Below, one piece after another: positions 31,893 to 41,235 of a DNA stretch of 64,000 nt. Location of the stretch: the NCBI RefSeq assembly GCF_001418255.1, contig NZ_LIPV01000005.1, positions 62,001 to 126,000 on the forward strand. Direction: 5' to 3'. Below the pieces are notes generated by a model. That model was not told the DNA's origin and searched no databases. It saw only the letters and a program-made list of their open reading frames with translations. Position numbers and translations under genes: made by a program. Within the stretch, counting starts at the first letter, position 1; every line of letters starts with the position of its first letter. This stretch comes from Thiomonas bhubaneswarensis (lineage in GTDB: Bacteria; Pseudomonadota; Gammaproteobacteria; Burkholderiales; Burkholderiaceae_C).

Positions 31893-33061
31893 GATCCAAG
31901 AAGGGAGAGTTCTTCCAGGCGGCGGGGCGGGTAAGTCTCCCAGCCCTGACAGCCTGGACAGTGCCAGAAGTATTGCCGCGCCTCGAAGCCGCAAGCCGCG
32001 CAGCGGTAGCGCTGACGGCTGCGCAGCGCATTGTCCACCGCGCCCTGCATAGCCGTGGCCACCTCGGGCACCACGGCACCGGGCGCGGGATGTTCGAGCA
32101 CGCGCTTGAGCGCCAGCAGGCTGCGATGCGATTGCAGATAGCCCTGCGCACAGCGCGCCCGCGAGGCCGGATCGGGGTCGAGCAGCAGCACGGCGTCGAG
32201 CAGGTCGATGGCCGGAGTCTGCTCCAGCCGCTGACGCAGCCAAGCCAGCCCCTCCTGCACCTGTCCGAGTTGCTGACGAAGCTGCGCGATCTGCACCGCG
32301 GCCAGTGCAAGGAATTCGGGCTGGACCAAGTCGATGGACTCCAGGCTCTGCAGGGCCAGCGCCAGATCGCCCCGTTGCTGCGCCCACTGCGCCCGCAACA
32401 TCCTGGGGCGAACCCCCTGGGGCGACGCCTGCAGGGCCGCATCCAGCGCCTGCTGGGCTTCGGCTTCACGCCCGGCCGCCTGATGCTGCGCCGCCAGCTC
32501 GCACCAGTACTGCGCGATCTGGCGCTGATAGGTGCCGGTGGCGCGCAGCTCGAGTTCGGCGGCACGGGCGATCGCCTTGTGCCAGTCCTGCGTGCGCTCG
32601 CTGATCTGCAGCAGCGACGTCAGCGCCTGCGAGGCATAGGCGCTGCGTCGCAGGTCTTCATAGGCGGTCTCGGCGCGGTCGAGCAGACCGGCCTTGAAAA
32701 AGTCCTGTGCCAGCGCGAGCTGGGCGCGCTCGCGCGCCTCGCGCGGCAGATCGGCGCGCGAAAGCAGGTTCTGATGCACCCGCACCGCCCGCTCGTATTC
32801 GCCGCGGCGGCGAAACAGATTGCCCAGCGCGAAATGCAGATCGACGGTGTCGGGGTCGGCCGTCATGGCTTCGATGAAGGCGTCGATCGCCTTGTCCTGT
32901 TGTTCGTTGAGCAGGTGGTTGAGGCCGCGGTAGTAGGCCTGGGGGGCATCACGCCGCAAGGCGCGCTCCTTGCCCACCTGCCTCAGATCCACCCGCGAAG
33001 CCAGCCACCCCAGCGCGAACATCAAGGGCAGAACGAGCAGCCACCAGAGGTCAAACTCCAT
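31889..33061 (-). CDS. lapB: Lipopolysaccharide assembly protein B (YciM)
   Basis: LapB is an inner-membrane TPR protein that recruits LpxC to FtsH for degradation and so sets LPS output. The 390-residue protein has an N-terminal membrane anchor (Trp-Trp-Leu-Leu-Val-Leu-Pro-Leu-Met), then TPR repeats, then a rubredoxin-like zinc domain with two Cys-x2-Cys motifs (Cys-Ala-Ala-Cys-Gly-Phe and Cys-Pro-Gly-Cys). The ATG at 33061 is chosen because Met-Glu-Phe-Asp-Leu-Trp-Trp is the family start. It overlaps lapA by 11 bp. Confidence 0.94.
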   Translation of the reverse strand: MEFDLWWLLVLPLMFALGWLASRVDLRQVGKERALRRDAPQAYYRGLNHLLNEQQDKAIDAFIEAMTADPDTVDLHFALGNLFRRRGEYERAVRVHQNLLSRADLPREARERAQLALAQDFFKAGLLDRAETAYEDLRRSAYASQALTSLLQISERTQDWHKAIARAAELELRATGTYQRQIAQYWCELAAQHQAAGREAEAQQALDAALQASPQGVRPRMLRAQWAQQRGDLALALQSLESIDLVQPEFLALAAVQIAQLRQQLGQVQEGLAWLRQRLEQTPAIDLLDAVLLLDPDPASRARCAQGYLQSHRSLLALKRVLEHPAPGAVVPEVATAMQGAVDNALRSRQRYRCAACGFEARQYFWHCPGCQGWETYPPRRLEELSLLGS

Positions 33062-33371
33062 CGATGGGCCTGTCGATCGGATGCTGCGGGAAGTCGGTCT
33101 GCGCTGCCGGCGTGGCGACTGCGGCCGTCTGCGCAGTTTCGCCTCCGCGTGCCACCTTGCCGCGCTTGCGATGCCGCATCCACGACGGCAGCAGCGCCAG
33201 CACTCCAAGCACCGCGCCCAGGGCGAACACCACCAGCAGGAGCACGATCATGGGCGTGCGCCACTCGGTGCCGAACAGCAGATGCAGCGTGACCGGCTCC
33301 AGATTGTTCAGCGCCAGGCCAAATAGGAGCAGAAAGACGATCAGCCGCAGGAACCAGCTCAGGATGCGCAT
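33051..33371 (-). CDS. lapA: LapA domain (DUF1049) membrane protein
   Basis: This 106-residue protein has two membrane helices (about 8-24 and 40-64) around the conserved Asn-Asn-Leu-Glu-Pro-Val-Thr-Leu loop, then a basic, Ala/Thr-rich cytoplasmic tail. LapA works with LapB in LPS assembly control. The ATG at 33371 gives Met-Arg-Ile-Leu-Ser-Trp-Phe; the frame stays open 24 codons further upstream but without family sequence. In many relatives rpsA-ihfB lie upstream; here the divergent neighbour is amn. Confidence 0.9.
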   Translation of the reverse strand: MRILSWFLRLIVFLLLFGLALNNLEPVTLHLLFGTEWRTPMIVLLLVVFALGAVLGVLALLPSWMRHRKRGKVARGGETAQTAAVATPAAQTDFPQHPIDRPIDGV

Positions 33372-33490
33372 GAAAACCGAATTCGAAACGGGTAATCCGG
33401 CAAGCATATTGCATTCCCCCCGCCGGGCATCGCGGTCATGCAAAACGCCGGGTGGACAATAGGGCGCATCGTTCCACCAAAATCAGGATC

Positions 33491-35008
33491 ATGTCCCACC
33501 GTCCCCAAGCCCTGCATTGCCCTGCCCCCGTCGCCGACGCCGTTTTCAGCGATCCGCAAGCCGCGCTGGATCAGGTCCAGGCCATTTACGCCGCCGGCAT
33601 CGCTCATCTGCGCGGCAAGCTGTCCGAGTTCATCGCGGGCACCCTGCCCCCGGGGCGGGTGCGCGCCTGCTATCCCGTGGTGCGGGTGAGGATAGACAGC
33701 GTGGTGCGCCCCGATTCCCGGCTTGCCTACGGCTTCGTTGCCGCCCCCGGCGTTTACGAGACCTCGCTCACCCGGCCTGAACTGTTTGCCGACTACCTCC
33801 GGGCGCAGTTTCAACTGCTGCTCGACAACCACGGCGTTGCGCTGGAAATCGGCGTGGGCGAACAGCCGATTCCGCTGCATTTCAGCTTCGCGGGCAAGGC
33901 CCACGTCGAAGGACATCTCAGCCTGGAACAGCGCCAGCAGTTGCGCGACATCTTCGACCTGCCCGATCTGGCCGCGATGGACGACGGCATTGCCAACGGC
34001 ACGCACGAAACCCCGGACGGCCAGCCCATGCCGCTGGCCCTGTTCACCGCGCCGCGCATCGACTACTCGCTGCATCGCCTGCAGCACTACACCGGCACCG
34101 CGCCCGAACATTTCCAGAACTTCGTGCTGTTCACCAACTACCAGTTCTACGTCGACGAGTTCGTTCGCATGGCCCATGCGCTGATGAACCAGGCCGCAAC
34201 CACGGGAACCGACGACGACGCGGCCTACACCGCCTTCGTCGAACCCGGCAACTTCGTCACCCACAGGGCAACCGCGCACAGCCCTGCCCGCACCGAGGGA
34301 CACGCCTCCACCCGGCTGCCGCAGATGCCGGCCTATCACCTCACCATGCCCAACCACGGCGGCATCACCCTGGTCAACATCGGCGTCGGCCCGGCCAATG
34401 CCAAGAACATCACCGATCACATCGCCGTGCTGCGCCCGCATGCCTGGATCATGCTCGGCCACTGTGCCGGACTGCGAAATTCACAAAGGCTTGGCGACTA
34501 CGTACTGGCGCACGGCTATGTGCGCGAAGACCATGTGCTCGACGAGGAACTGCCGCTGTGGGTGCCGATTCCGCCTCTGGCCGAGGTGCAACAGGCCCTC
34601 GAAGGCGCCGTGGCCGACATCACCCAGTTGCATGGCTACGAGCTCAAGCGCGTGCTGCGCACCGGCACGGTGGCCAGCACCGACAACCGCAACTGGGAAT
34701 TGCTGCCCTACCCCGGGCCGGACCGGCGCTTCAGCCAGAGCCGCGCCATCGCACTCGACATGGAAAGCGCCACCGTGGCCGCCAATGGCTTTCGCTTCCG
34801 CGTGCCCTACGGCACGCTGCTGTGCGTGAGCGACAAGCCGCTGCACGGCGAGCTCAAGCTGCCGGGCATGGCCGATCAGTTCTATCGCCAGCAGGTCGAG
34901 CAGCACCTGCGCATCGGCCTGCGCGCCATCGCCCGCTTGCGCCAGCAGACCATGGGAAGGCTGCACAGCCGCAAGCTGCGCAGCTTCGACGAAGTGGCGT
35001 TTCAGTGA
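33491..35008 (+). CDS. amn: AMP nucleosidase
   Basis: Amn cleaves AMP to adenine and ribose-5-phosphate, controlling adenylate levels. The 505-residue length fits (E. coli 484). An N-terminal regulatory domain (about 1-190) precedes the phosphorylase-like catalytic domain (Asn-His-Gly-Gly-Ile-Thr-Leu-Val-Asn-Ile-Gly-Val-Gly-Pro-Ala-Asn-Ala-Lys; Leu-Asp-Met-Glu-Ser-Ala-Thr-Val-Ala-Ala-Asn-Gly). The ATG at 33491 follows CAGGA; an upstream in-frame ATG at 33452 is less likely. It is convergent with purM, 13 bp apart. Confidence 0.93.
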   Translation: MSHRPQALHCPAPVADAVFSDPQAALDQVQAIYAAGIAHLRGKLSEFIAGTLPPGRVRACYPVVRVRIDSVVRPDSRLAYGFVAAPGVYETSLTRPELFADYLRAQFQLLLDNHGVALEIGVGEQPIPLHFSFAGKAHVEGHLSLEQRQQLRDIFDLPDLAAMDDGIANGTHETPDGQPMPLALFTAPRIDYSLHRLQHYTGTAPEHFQNFVLFTNYQFYVDEFVRMAHALMNQAATTGTDDDAAYTAFVEPGNFVTHRATAHSPARTEGHASTRLPQMPAYHLTMPNHGGITLVNIGVGPANAKNITDHIAVLRPHAWIMLGHCAGLRNSQRLGDYVLAHGYVREDHVLDEELPLWVPIPPLAEVQQALEGAVADITQLHGYELKRVLRTGTVASTDNRNWELLPYPGPDRRFSQSRAIALDMESATVAANGFRFRVPYGTLLCVSDKPLHGELKLPGMADQFYRQQVEQHLRIGLRAIARLRQQTMGRLHSRKLRSFDEVAFQ

Positions 35009-35021
35009 GTCGGGCGCGGCT

Positions 35022-36065
35022 TCAGGCGGTGTAGCGCACCTGATGTGCCTCAGCACTGGGGCGCGATTCGATCTGGCCGATGACCCAGCCCGTCTCGCCC
35101 TCGGCGCGCAGGGTGGCGAGCACGGCTTCGGCCTCGTCTGCGCCGACGATCAGCACGAAACCCACGCCGCAATTGAACGTGCGGCGCATTTCCTCGTCGC
35201 TCACTCCGCCCTCGCGCTGCAGCCAGGCGAACAGCTCGGTCTGCCCCCAGGTGGAGGGATCGAGCACGCACTGCACGTTCTCGGGCAGCACGCGCGGAAT
35301 GTTCTCGCTCAGGCCCCCGCCGGTGATGTGGGCCATGCCCTTGATCGTGTGTTGCGCCAAGGCCTTGAGCACGGGTTTGCAGTAGATGCGCGTCGGCGCC
35401 ATCACCGCGCTGCGGAAGTCCTGACCATCGAGGGTCGTCGGCAGTTCACCCGGGCCGCTGCGGGCGATGATCTTGCGCACCAGCGAATAGCCGTTGGAAT
35501 GCGCCCCGCTCGACGCCAGGCCGATGACCCGGTCGCCTGCGGCGATGCTGCGGCCGTCGATGATGCCGGCTTTCTCGACGGCGCCGACGGCAAAACCCGC
35601 CAGGTCATATTCGCCCGCCGGGTACATACCCGGCATCTCCGCAGTTTCGCCACCGATGAGCGCGCAGCCCGCCTGCTCGCACCCCTTGGCCACGCCCCCG
35701 ATGACCTGGGTCGCGGTCTGCACCGCCAGCTTGCCGCAGGCGAAATAGTCGAGAAAGAACAGCGGCTCGGCGCCCTGCACCAGCACGTCGTTGACGCTCA
35801 TGGCCACCAGATCGATGCCGACCGTGTCGTGCCGGTCCCACTCGAACGCGAGCTTGAGCTTGGTGCCCACGCCATCGGTCCCCGACACCAGCACCGGCTC
35901 GCGGTAGCGTTTGGGCACCTCGAACAGCGCCCCGAAACCGCCGATGCCCGCCAGCACGCCGTCGCGCAGGGTGCGCCGGGCCAGGGGCTTGATCGCATCG
36001 ACCAGCGCATCACCTGCATCGATGTCCACGCCGGCGTCGCGATAGGTCAGGGGAGTTTTTTGCAT
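35022..36065 (-). CDS. purM: Phosphoribosylformylglycinamidine cyclo-ligase
   Basis: PurM (AIR synthetase) performs step five of purine synthesis, ATP-dependent ring closure of FGAM. The 347-residue protein has Tyr-Arg-Asp-Ala-Gly-Val-Asp-Ile at the start, Gly-Thr-Asp-Gly-Val-Gly-Thr-Lys, Gly-Gly-Glu-Thr-Ala-Glu-Met-Pro-Gly and Ala-His-Ile-Thr-Gly-Gly-Gly. The ATG at 36065 gives the family N-terminus; the frame is open further upstream but is not family sequence. It is divergent from the perM-like gene across a 223-bp gap. Confidence 0.96.
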   Translation of the reverse strand: MQKTPLTYRDAGVDIDAGDALVDAIKPLARRTLRDGVLAGIGGFGALFEVPKRYREPVLVSGTDGVGTKLKLAFEWDRHDTVGIDLVAMSVNDVLVQGAEPLFFLDYFACGKLAVQTATQVIGGVAKGCEQAGCALIGGETAEMPGMYPAGEYDLAGFAVGAVEKAGIIDGRSIAAGDRVIGLASSGAHSNGYSLVRKIIARSGPGELPTTLDGQDFRSAVMAPTRIYCKPVLKALAQHTIKGMAHITGGGLSENIPRVLPENVQCVLDPSTWGQTELFAWLQREGGVSDEEMRRTFNCGVGFVLIVGADEAEAVLATLRAEGETGWVIGQIESRPSAEAHQVRYTA

Positions 36066-36244
36066 GATGGGCGGCAGAGTGAGGAAGGGAAAGCGCGGGG
36101 ACTTCGCACCCCGGCGCCAACAAAGGGCGGCACGGCACGGTGCCGCAGCACCCACCGCATAAAATGACAAGGCCGCGATTTTATCGAGTGCCACCTGCGC
36201 TTTCCGCATCCCAACAGACTGGCGCCACGGCACAAGCCTGTTCT

Positions 36245-36282
36245 CCGACCTTCCGACCTTCCGACCTTCCGACCTTCCGACC
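36245..36282 (+). repeat. 8-bp tandem repeat (CCGACCTT, 4.75 copies) before the perM-like gene
   Basis: Four perfect CCGACCTT units and a partial CCGACC end 6 bp before the ATG at 36289. They fill the place where a ribosome-binding site would sit; no purine-rich Shine-Dalgarno sequence is present there. The rest of the 223-bp gap (36066-36244) has no gene; it has a 7-bp inverted repeat ATAAAAT/ATTTTAT at 36159-36184. Confidence 0.9.
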
Positions 36283-36288
36283 GCCCCC

Positions 36289-37347
36289 ATGCTCCTGGCT
36301 CCGTCCGTCAAGAATGCCCTCATCTGGCTCGGCATCGGCTTGGTCGCGCTGTGGCTGATTTGGTTGCTCGGCAGCATTCTGATGCCCTTTCTCGTGGGGA
36401 TGACGCTGGCGTATGTGCTGCACCCTCTCGTGGAGCGTCTGAAGCAAAGGCGCGTTCCGCGGGCGCTGGGTGCCGCCATGGCGCTCATCGTGGCCATTGG
36501 CCTGTTCGTCGGCCTGTTTCTGCTGCTCGTGCCCGTGGTCACCCAGCTGGTGCCGTTGATCCGCGAGAAGTTTCCCTTGCTGCTTCAGGCCATCATCAAC
36601 TGGGGCACCCCGCTGCTGGCGCGCTTCGACATTCACGTGCAGTTCGATATCAGCAGCATGCAGCAGACCTTGGCGAAGTATCTCACCACCCATGGCGAAG
36701 ACTGGGCGGCGCTGTTGCTGCGCTCGGCCAGCACCGGCGGCATGGGGCTGCTTGTGCTGCTGGGCAACCTGACGCTCATTCCGGTGGTCGCCTTCTACCT
36801 GCTGCTCGACTGGGAGCCCACGCTGGCGCGGGCGCGCAGCCTGATCCCCCCCAAACACCGCGACGCCGTGCTGAGCTTTTTCCACGACTGTGACGTCATC
36901 CTCGGGCAGTACCTGCGCGGGCAGCTGCTGGTGATGCTGATCCTGGCGTTCTATTACTCTCTGGGCCTGGTGATCGCCGGATTCAACCTCGCCCTGCCCG
37001 TGGGCATCTTCACGGGCCTGGCGGTGTTTGTGCCCTATGTGGGTTTCGGCCTGGGACTGCTGCTGGCCTTGCTGGCGGGTGCACTGCAATTCCTGAGCTG
37101 GTACGGGGTGATCGCCGTGGCCATCGTCTATGGCATCGGGCAGCTCATCGAAAGCATGTACATCACGCCGAAGTTCGTCGGCGAGAGCATAGGCCTGCAT
37201 CCCCTGCTGGTCATTTTCATTTTGCTCGCGTTCGGCACCCTGTTCGGCTTCTGGGGCATTCTTCTGGCGCTGCCTGCGGGCGCGGTGCTGCTGGTGGTGG
37301 TGCGCCGCCTGCTGGCCTGGTACCGAGCAAGCGCGCTGTTCGTCTGA
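36289..37347 (+). CDS. AI-2E family transporter (PerM/YdiK-like)
   Basis: This 352-residue membrane protein has seven to eight predicted helices: two N-terminal helices, a soluble loop (about 100-150) and helices from about 150 to the end. The family motif Pro-Tyr-Val-Gly-Phe-Gly-Leu-Gly and the C-terminal [11 protein letters not shown] are clear. Members export small solutes or signals; TqsA is linked to AI-2. The substrate here is unknown. The purM-perM-hda arrangement is conserved in beta/gammaproteobacteria. The ribosome-binding region is replaced by a tandem repeat. Confidence 0.9.
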   Translation: MLLAPSVKNALIWLGIGLVALWLIWLLGSILMPFLVGMTLAYVLHPLVERLKQRRVPRALGAAMALIVAIGLFVGLFLLLVPVVTQLVPLIREKFPLLLQAIINWGTPLLARFDIHVQFDISSMQQTLAKYLTTHGEDWAALLLRSASTGGMGLLVLLGNLTLIPVVAFYLLLDWEPTLARARSLIPPKHRDAVLSFFHDCDVILGQYLRGQLLVMLILAFYYSLGLVIAGFNLALPVGIFTGLAVFVPYVGFGLGLLLALLAGALQFLSWYGVIAVAIVYGIGQLIESMYITPKFVGESIGLHPLLVIFILLAFGTLFGFWGILLALPAGAVLLVVVRRLLAWYRASALFV

Positions 37348-37350
37348 CCC

Positions 37351-38139
37351 ATGACCTCGACACAGCGCTCATCGTCCACCTCAGCCATCCGGTCGATCGC
37401 TCAACAGCAGATTCTCCCCCTCGACTGGGAGGATGAGCGCAGCCTCGACAATTTCGACACCGGCGGCCAGACCGACAACGCGCTGGTGCTGCAAGCCGTG
37501 CAGGATCTGCTGCTGCAGCGCCGCCATGCCGCGCTCTACCTCTGGGGCGACAGCGGCAGTGGCAAAAGCCATCTGCTCTGGGCCGCCTGCAACGCGGTGC
37601 GCAAGCAAGGTGCCTGGGCCCTGCTGCTGACGCCTCAAACGCCGACCTCCGCCTGGCCCGACGTCAACGACCTGCTCGCCCGGCCGCCCGGCGGGATTCT
37701 GGCCGTGGACGACGCGCACGCCCTTGCCGACTGGCAGCAGGACTGGGTGTTCGGGCTCTACAACGCCGCCCGCACGGCCGATCAGGCCTTTCTATCCAGC
37801 GGTCATGCCGCCCCTGCGGCGTTGCCGCTGCGCGCCGATCTGCGCACCCGTCTGAGCTGGGGACTGGCCTTGCGCCTGAGCCCGCCGGACGACGAGGTAC
37901 GCGCCCGGGTGCTGCAGCGGCTGGCCCACGACCGGGGCTACAGCCTCAGTCCCGAGCTGCTGCACTACATGCAGACCCACCTCAGCCGCGACCTTTCGCA
38001 ACTGGCCCGGCTGATGGCCGCGTTCGACCGCTATGCTCTGGCTGCTCAGCGCCCGGCCACGGTGCCTCTGCTCAAATCGCTCCTTGCCGAACAGCCGCAG
38101 CTGCTGCACACCGCAGCGCCCGAACCGGTCTCCGGTTGA
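37351..38139 (+). CDS. hda: DnaA regulatory inactivator Hda
   Basis: Hda promotes hydrolysis of DnaA-bound ATP when tied to the DNA-loaded sliding clamp, preventing re-initiation of replication. The 262-residue AAA+ protein has a clamp-binding motif near its start (Gln-Gln-Ile-Leu-Pro-Leu, about 19-24), Walker A Gly-Asp-Ser-Gly-Ser-Gly-Lys72-Ser and a divergent Walker B Ala-Val-Asp-Asp-Ala-His. It starts 3 bp after the perM-like gene, as in related genomes. Confidence 0.9.
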   Translation: MTSTQRSSSTSAIRSIAQQQILPLDWEDERSLDNFDTGGQTDNALVLQAVQDLLLQRRHAALYLWGDSGSGKSHLLWAACNAVRKQGAWALLLTPQTPTSAWPDVNDLLARPPGGILAVDDAHALADWQQDWVFGLYNAARTADQAFLSSGHAAPAALPLRADLRTRLSWGLALRLSPPDDEVRARVLQRLAHDRGYSLSPELLHYMQTHLSRDLSQLARLMAAFDRYALAAQRPATVPLLKSLLAEQPQLLHTAAPEPVSG

Positions 38140-38167
38140 GCCTTTCTGACTCCGACTCTCTTTTTCC

Positions 38168-38839
38168 ATGCGCAAGCTCGCCCTGTTTGATCTTGACAAC
38201 ACCCTGATTCCCTTCGACTCCGATCATGCCTTCGGGCAATACGTGGCCGAGCTGGGCTGGGTCGATGCGCAGCAGCACCGCGAGCAGAACGAGGCCTTCT
38301 ACCGCCAATACAAGGCCGGCACACTCGACCTTGCCGCCTATCTGCGCTTTGCCCTGCAGCCGATCGCCGGACGCGATCTCGACACCCTGCATGCGGCCCA
38401 CGCCGCCTTCATGCGCGATGTCGTGATGCCGCAGATCCAGCCTGCGGCCCGGCAACTCGTCGAGCGCCACAAGGAGGCGGGTGATCTTTGCTGCATCGTC
38501 ACCGCCACCAATACCTTCGTCACCCGTCCGATCGCCGATGTCTTCGGTGTCGAACACCTCATCGGCGTCGAACTGGAGCGCGATGGCCAGGGCCGCTACA
38601 CCGGCAACTGGGTCGGCACGCCGTCGTTTCGCGAGGGCAAGATCGTTCGCACGGAGCAGTGGCTGGGTGAGCAAGGCTTGAGCTGGAAGGATTTCGACCA
38701 GATCTGGTTCTACAGCGACTCCATCAACGATCGCCCCCTGCTCGAACACGCGACCCATCCCGTGGTCGTGCATCCCGACCCCTTGCTGGCCGCCATCGCC
38801 CAGGAAAAAGGCTGGCCCACTCTCGATTTGTCGACATGA
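38168..38839 (+). CDS. HAD-superfamily subclass IB phosphatase (SerB/CicA-like)
   Basis: The 223-residue enzyme has the nucleophile motif Phe-Asp-Leu-Asp-Asn-Thr-Leu (Asp10-x-Asp12), motif II Thr-Ala-Thr-Asn, and motif III/IV Lys then Tyr-Ser-Asp-Ser-Ile-Asn-Asp. It fits the HAD-IB phosphatases next to hda and pcnB in many betaproteobacteria. The substrate is uncertain: phosphoserine or a lipid phosphate are possible. Its stop overlaps the pcnB start (ATGA). Confidence 0.88.
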   Translation: MRKLALFDLDNTLIPFDSDHAFGQYVAELGWVDAQQHREQNEAFYRQYKAGTLDLAAYLRFALQPIAGRDLDTLHAAHAAFMRDVVMPQIQPAARQLVERHKEAGDLCCIVTATNTFVTRPIADVFGVEHLIGVELERDGQGRYTGNWVGTPSFREGKIVRTEQWLGEQGLSWKDFDQIWFYSDSINDRPLLEHATHPVVVHPDPLLAAIAQEKGWPTLDLST

Positions 38840-40278
38840 TCCGTAAATTCATCAGCCGCCTGTTCACACCGAATAAGAACGAAGACGGCCCGCAACGGCG
38901 CGGCTCGCGCCGCGATCTGCCCAGAGCACAACACCAGATCGACGCCAACCGCATCTCGCCCAACGCCCGCAACACCGTGCAGACGCTGCAGCAGGCCGGG
39001 TTCGAAGCCTACATCGTCGGCGGCGCGGTGCGCGATCTGCTGCTGGGCCTCAAGCCCAAGGACTTCGACGTCGCCACCAATGCCACGCCCGAGCAGGTCA
39101 AGCCGCTGTTCAAGCGCGCGTTCATCATCGGCCGACGCTTTCGCATCGTGCATGTCGTGTACGGCCGCGACATCATCGAAGTCTCCACCTACCGCGCCCT
39201 GCACGATGCGCAGGCCGCCGAGTCGGTCGACGGCAACGAGCGCACCTCGCGCCGCGCCCTGGCCGACAAGACCCTGGCCGTCGACAGCAGCGGCCGCGTG
39301 CTGCGCGACAACGTCTGGGGCACCCTCGACGACGATGCCGAGCGCCGCGACTTCACCGTCAACGCCCTCTATTACGACCCGATCCGCGATGTCGTCGTCG
39401 ACTATCACCAGGGCATGAAAGACCTCAAGGAGCGCCGTCTGCGCATGATCGGCGACCCCGCCGCCCGCTACCGCGAAGACCCGGTGCGGATGCTGCGCAT
39501 TGCACGCTTCGCCGCCAAGCTCGGCTTCGACATCGACCCCGCCACGCTGGCGCCCATCGCCTCCAGCGCCGATCTGCTGGCCAACGTCCCCGCCGCCCGG
39601 CTGTTCGACGAAACCATCAAGCTGCTGCAGACCGGCCACGCGGTCGCCTCGCTGCAGCAACTGCGGCGCCTGGGCCTGCACCACGGACTGCTGCCTCTGC
39701 TCGATCCGGTGCTGGAGAAGCCCGAGGGCGAGCGTTTCATCATGAACGCCCTGCAAGACACCGATGCCCGCATCGGCCAGGGCAAGACCGCCAGCCCGAG
39801 CTTTCTCTTCGCCTGCCTGCTCTGGCACGATGTGGAACAGCGGTGGAACGCGCTGCGTACCGAAGGCACCGCCCCGCTGATGGCGCTCGACCAGGCTGCC
39901 GACGAGGTGCTGGCCGCGCAGGCCGAGCGACTGGCCATCCAGCGCCGCATCGCCACCGACATGCGCGAAATCTGGTCGCTGCAATCGCGCTTCGAACGCC
40001 GCACGCCCCGTTACGCCAACAGCCTGATCGCGCATCCGCGCTTTCGCGCCGCCTACGATTTCCTCAGTCTGCGCGCCCGCAGCGGCCAGGCCGAGCCGGA
40101 ACTGGCGTCATGGTGGGAAGCCTTCCAGTTCGCCGATGCCGAAGGCCGCGCCGAGATGCTCGCCACCGCCCCGCAACCCAGTGCCGCGAGCAAACCCAAA
40201 CGGCGACGCCGCCGCAAAAAGCCCGCCGACGGCAGCAACACCGACGACGCTCCGGCGCAGGCTTCCGACTCAGAGTAA
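38836..40278 (+). CDS. pcnB: Poly(A) polymerase I
   Basis: PcnB adds 3' poly(A) tails that promote RNA decay. The 480-residue protein has the nucleotidyltransferase signature Val-Gly-Gly-Ala-Val-Arg-Asp-Leu-Leu-Leu-Gly and Lys-Asp-Phe-Asp-Val, Arg-Arg-Asp-Phe-Thr-Val-Asn-Ala-Leu and the RNA-binding Arg-Arg-Leu-Arg-Met-Ile-Gly. It is the poly(A)-adding rather than CCA-adding type, judged by length and the basic C-terminal tail (Lys-Pro-Lys-Arg-Arg-Arg-Arg-Arg-Lys-Lys). It precedes folK, the usual pcnB-folK pair. Confidence 0.94.
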   Translation: MIRKFISRLFTPNKNEDGPQRRGSRRDLPRAQHQIDANRISPNARNTVQTLQQAGFEAYIVGGAVRDLLLGLKPKDFDVATNATPEQVKPLFKRAFIIGRRFRIVHVVYGRDIIEVSTYRALHDAQAAESVDGNERTSRRALADKTLAVDSSGRVLRDNVWGTLDDDAERRDFTVNALYYDPIRDVVVDYHQGMKDLKERRLRMIGDPAARYREDPVRMLRIARFAAKLGFDIDPATLAPIASSADLLANVPAARLFDETIKLLQTGHAVASLQQLRRLGLHHGLLPLLDPVLEKPEGERFIMNALQDTDARIGQGKTASPSFLFACLLWHDVEQRWNALRTEGTAPLMALDQAADEVLAAQAERLAIQRRIATDMREIWSLQSRFERRTPRYANSLIAHPRFRAAYDFLSLRARSGQAEPELASWWEAFQFADAEGRAEMLATAPQPSAASKPKRRRRRKKPADGSNTDDAPAQASDSE

Positions 40279-40284
40279 GCACCG

Positions 40285-40791
40285 ATGTCCTGCGCCGATG
40301 ATGTCGAAGCCTTCATCGCCCTCGGCGCCAATCTGGGCGATGGTCCGGCCTCCTTGCGTGCGGCGGTGCAGGCCATTGATGCCTTGCCCCTGACCCGGGT
40401 GAGCGCGCGCTCCAGCCTTTACCTCACCGCACCACAGCAGGCCACAGGCCCAGATTACTGGAACGCCGTCGTGCAGGTGCGCACCGCGCAGTCGCCCGAC
40501 GCCCTGCTCGACGCCCTGCTCGACATCGAAGCGCGCATGGGTCGCCTACGGCCCGCTGGCGAAATCAACGCCCCGCGCATCCTCGATCTCGACCTGCTGC
40601 TCTACGGCAGCCTGCAACGCCACGGCGAACGGCTGACCCTGCCGCACCCGCGCATGACCGAGCGCGCGTTCGTGCTGGCTCCGCTTGCCGAGATCTGGCC
40701 CGAAGGCCGCATCGCTGGCTCATCCGTGGCCGAACTGGCCCAGCGCTGCGTGGCCGAGGGTCAGCGCATCCAGCGGCTCGAACTGCTTTGA
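40285..40791 (+). CDS. folK: 2-amino-4-hydroxy-6-hydroxymethyldihydropteridine pyrophosphokinase
   Basis: FolK transfers pyrophosphate to the pterin precursor in folate synthesis. The 168-residue protein has Ala-Leu-Gly-Ala-Asn-Leu-Gly-Asp, the pterin-contacting Asn in Tyr-Trp-Asn-Ala-Val-Val-Gln, and Pro-Arg-Ile-Leu-Asp-Leu-Asp-Leu-Leu with the metal-binding aspartates, plus Leu-Pro-His-Pro-Arg-Met-Thr-Glu-Arg-Ala-Phe. It starts 6 bp after pcnB and ends the operon; the next gene is convergent. Confidence 0.95.
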   Translation: MSCADDVEAFIALGANLGDGPASLRAAVQAIDALPLTRVSARSSLYLTAPQQATGPDYWNAVVQVRTAQSPDALLDALLDIEARMGRLRPAGEINAPRILDLDLLLYGSLQRHGERLTLPHPRMTERAFVLAPLAEIWPEGRIAGSSVAELAQRCVAEGQRIQRLELL

Positions 40792-40797
40792 ATCGAC

Positions 40798-41229
40798 TCA
40801 AGCGCCACCGAAAAAACGCTGCAGCACATACGCGAGTCCGCCCGTGAGCGAACCCACGCTCATGAACAGCGCGAAGATCACGATCAGCACCGGCCCCCAG
40901 CCGTTGGCACTGCGGCGGGCGCTGCCCTGATTCCAGCGCGCGTCCCAGCGTTCATCGGATGTCAACCCAATCACCAGGGTCTGCACGACCACGGCGATGA
41001 CCACTGCGACGAACACCCCGAGCAGCACCCAGGTGAGCGCGTCGTCCCTGTGCTGGGGCACGAAACGCCACACCCCCAGCAAGCCGACGATGAACAGCGG
41101 GCCGTGCAGCCAGGCCCACCGGTCTTTCCATCCGTGCAGATAAAAGCGATGCCCACCGACGACACCGGTCACCAGCGCCAGCAAGGCCGCGAGGAATTTG
41201 CTTTTGAAAGCGGTTTGTGCGGTCATCAT
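40798..41229 (-). CDS. TM2-like small membrane protein of unknown function
   Basis: This 143-residue protein has three to four hydrophobic segments (about 12-28, 42-55, 65-90 and 112-130). The N-terminal part (Leu-Ala-Leu-Val-Thr-Gly-Val-Val-Gly-Gly-His-Arg-Phe-Tyr-Leu-His-Gly) resembles a TM2 domain. No function can be assigned. It follows the GNAT gene by 6 bp on the same strand and may share its transcript; it is convergent with folK. Confidence 0.7.
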   Translation of the reverse strand: MMTAQTAFKSKFLAALLALVTGVVGGHRFYLHGWKDRWAWLHGPLFIVGLLGVWRFVPQHRDDALTWVLLGVFVAVVIAVVVQTLVIGLTSDERWDARWNQGSARRSANGWGPVLIVIFALFMSVGSLTGGLAYVLQRFFGGA

Positions 41230-41235
41230 CGGTTT

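Noticed and set aside
36159-36184. ATAAAAT/ATTTTAT inverted repeat in the purM-perM gap as a regulator site (PurR-like)
   Set aside because: It does not match the PurR consensus and the arms are simple AT-rich words. It may only be -10-like sequence on either strand.
36245-36282. CRISPR-like reading of the CCGACCTT repeats
   Set aside because: Units are 8 bp and directly adjacent, without spacers; this is a simple tandem repeat.
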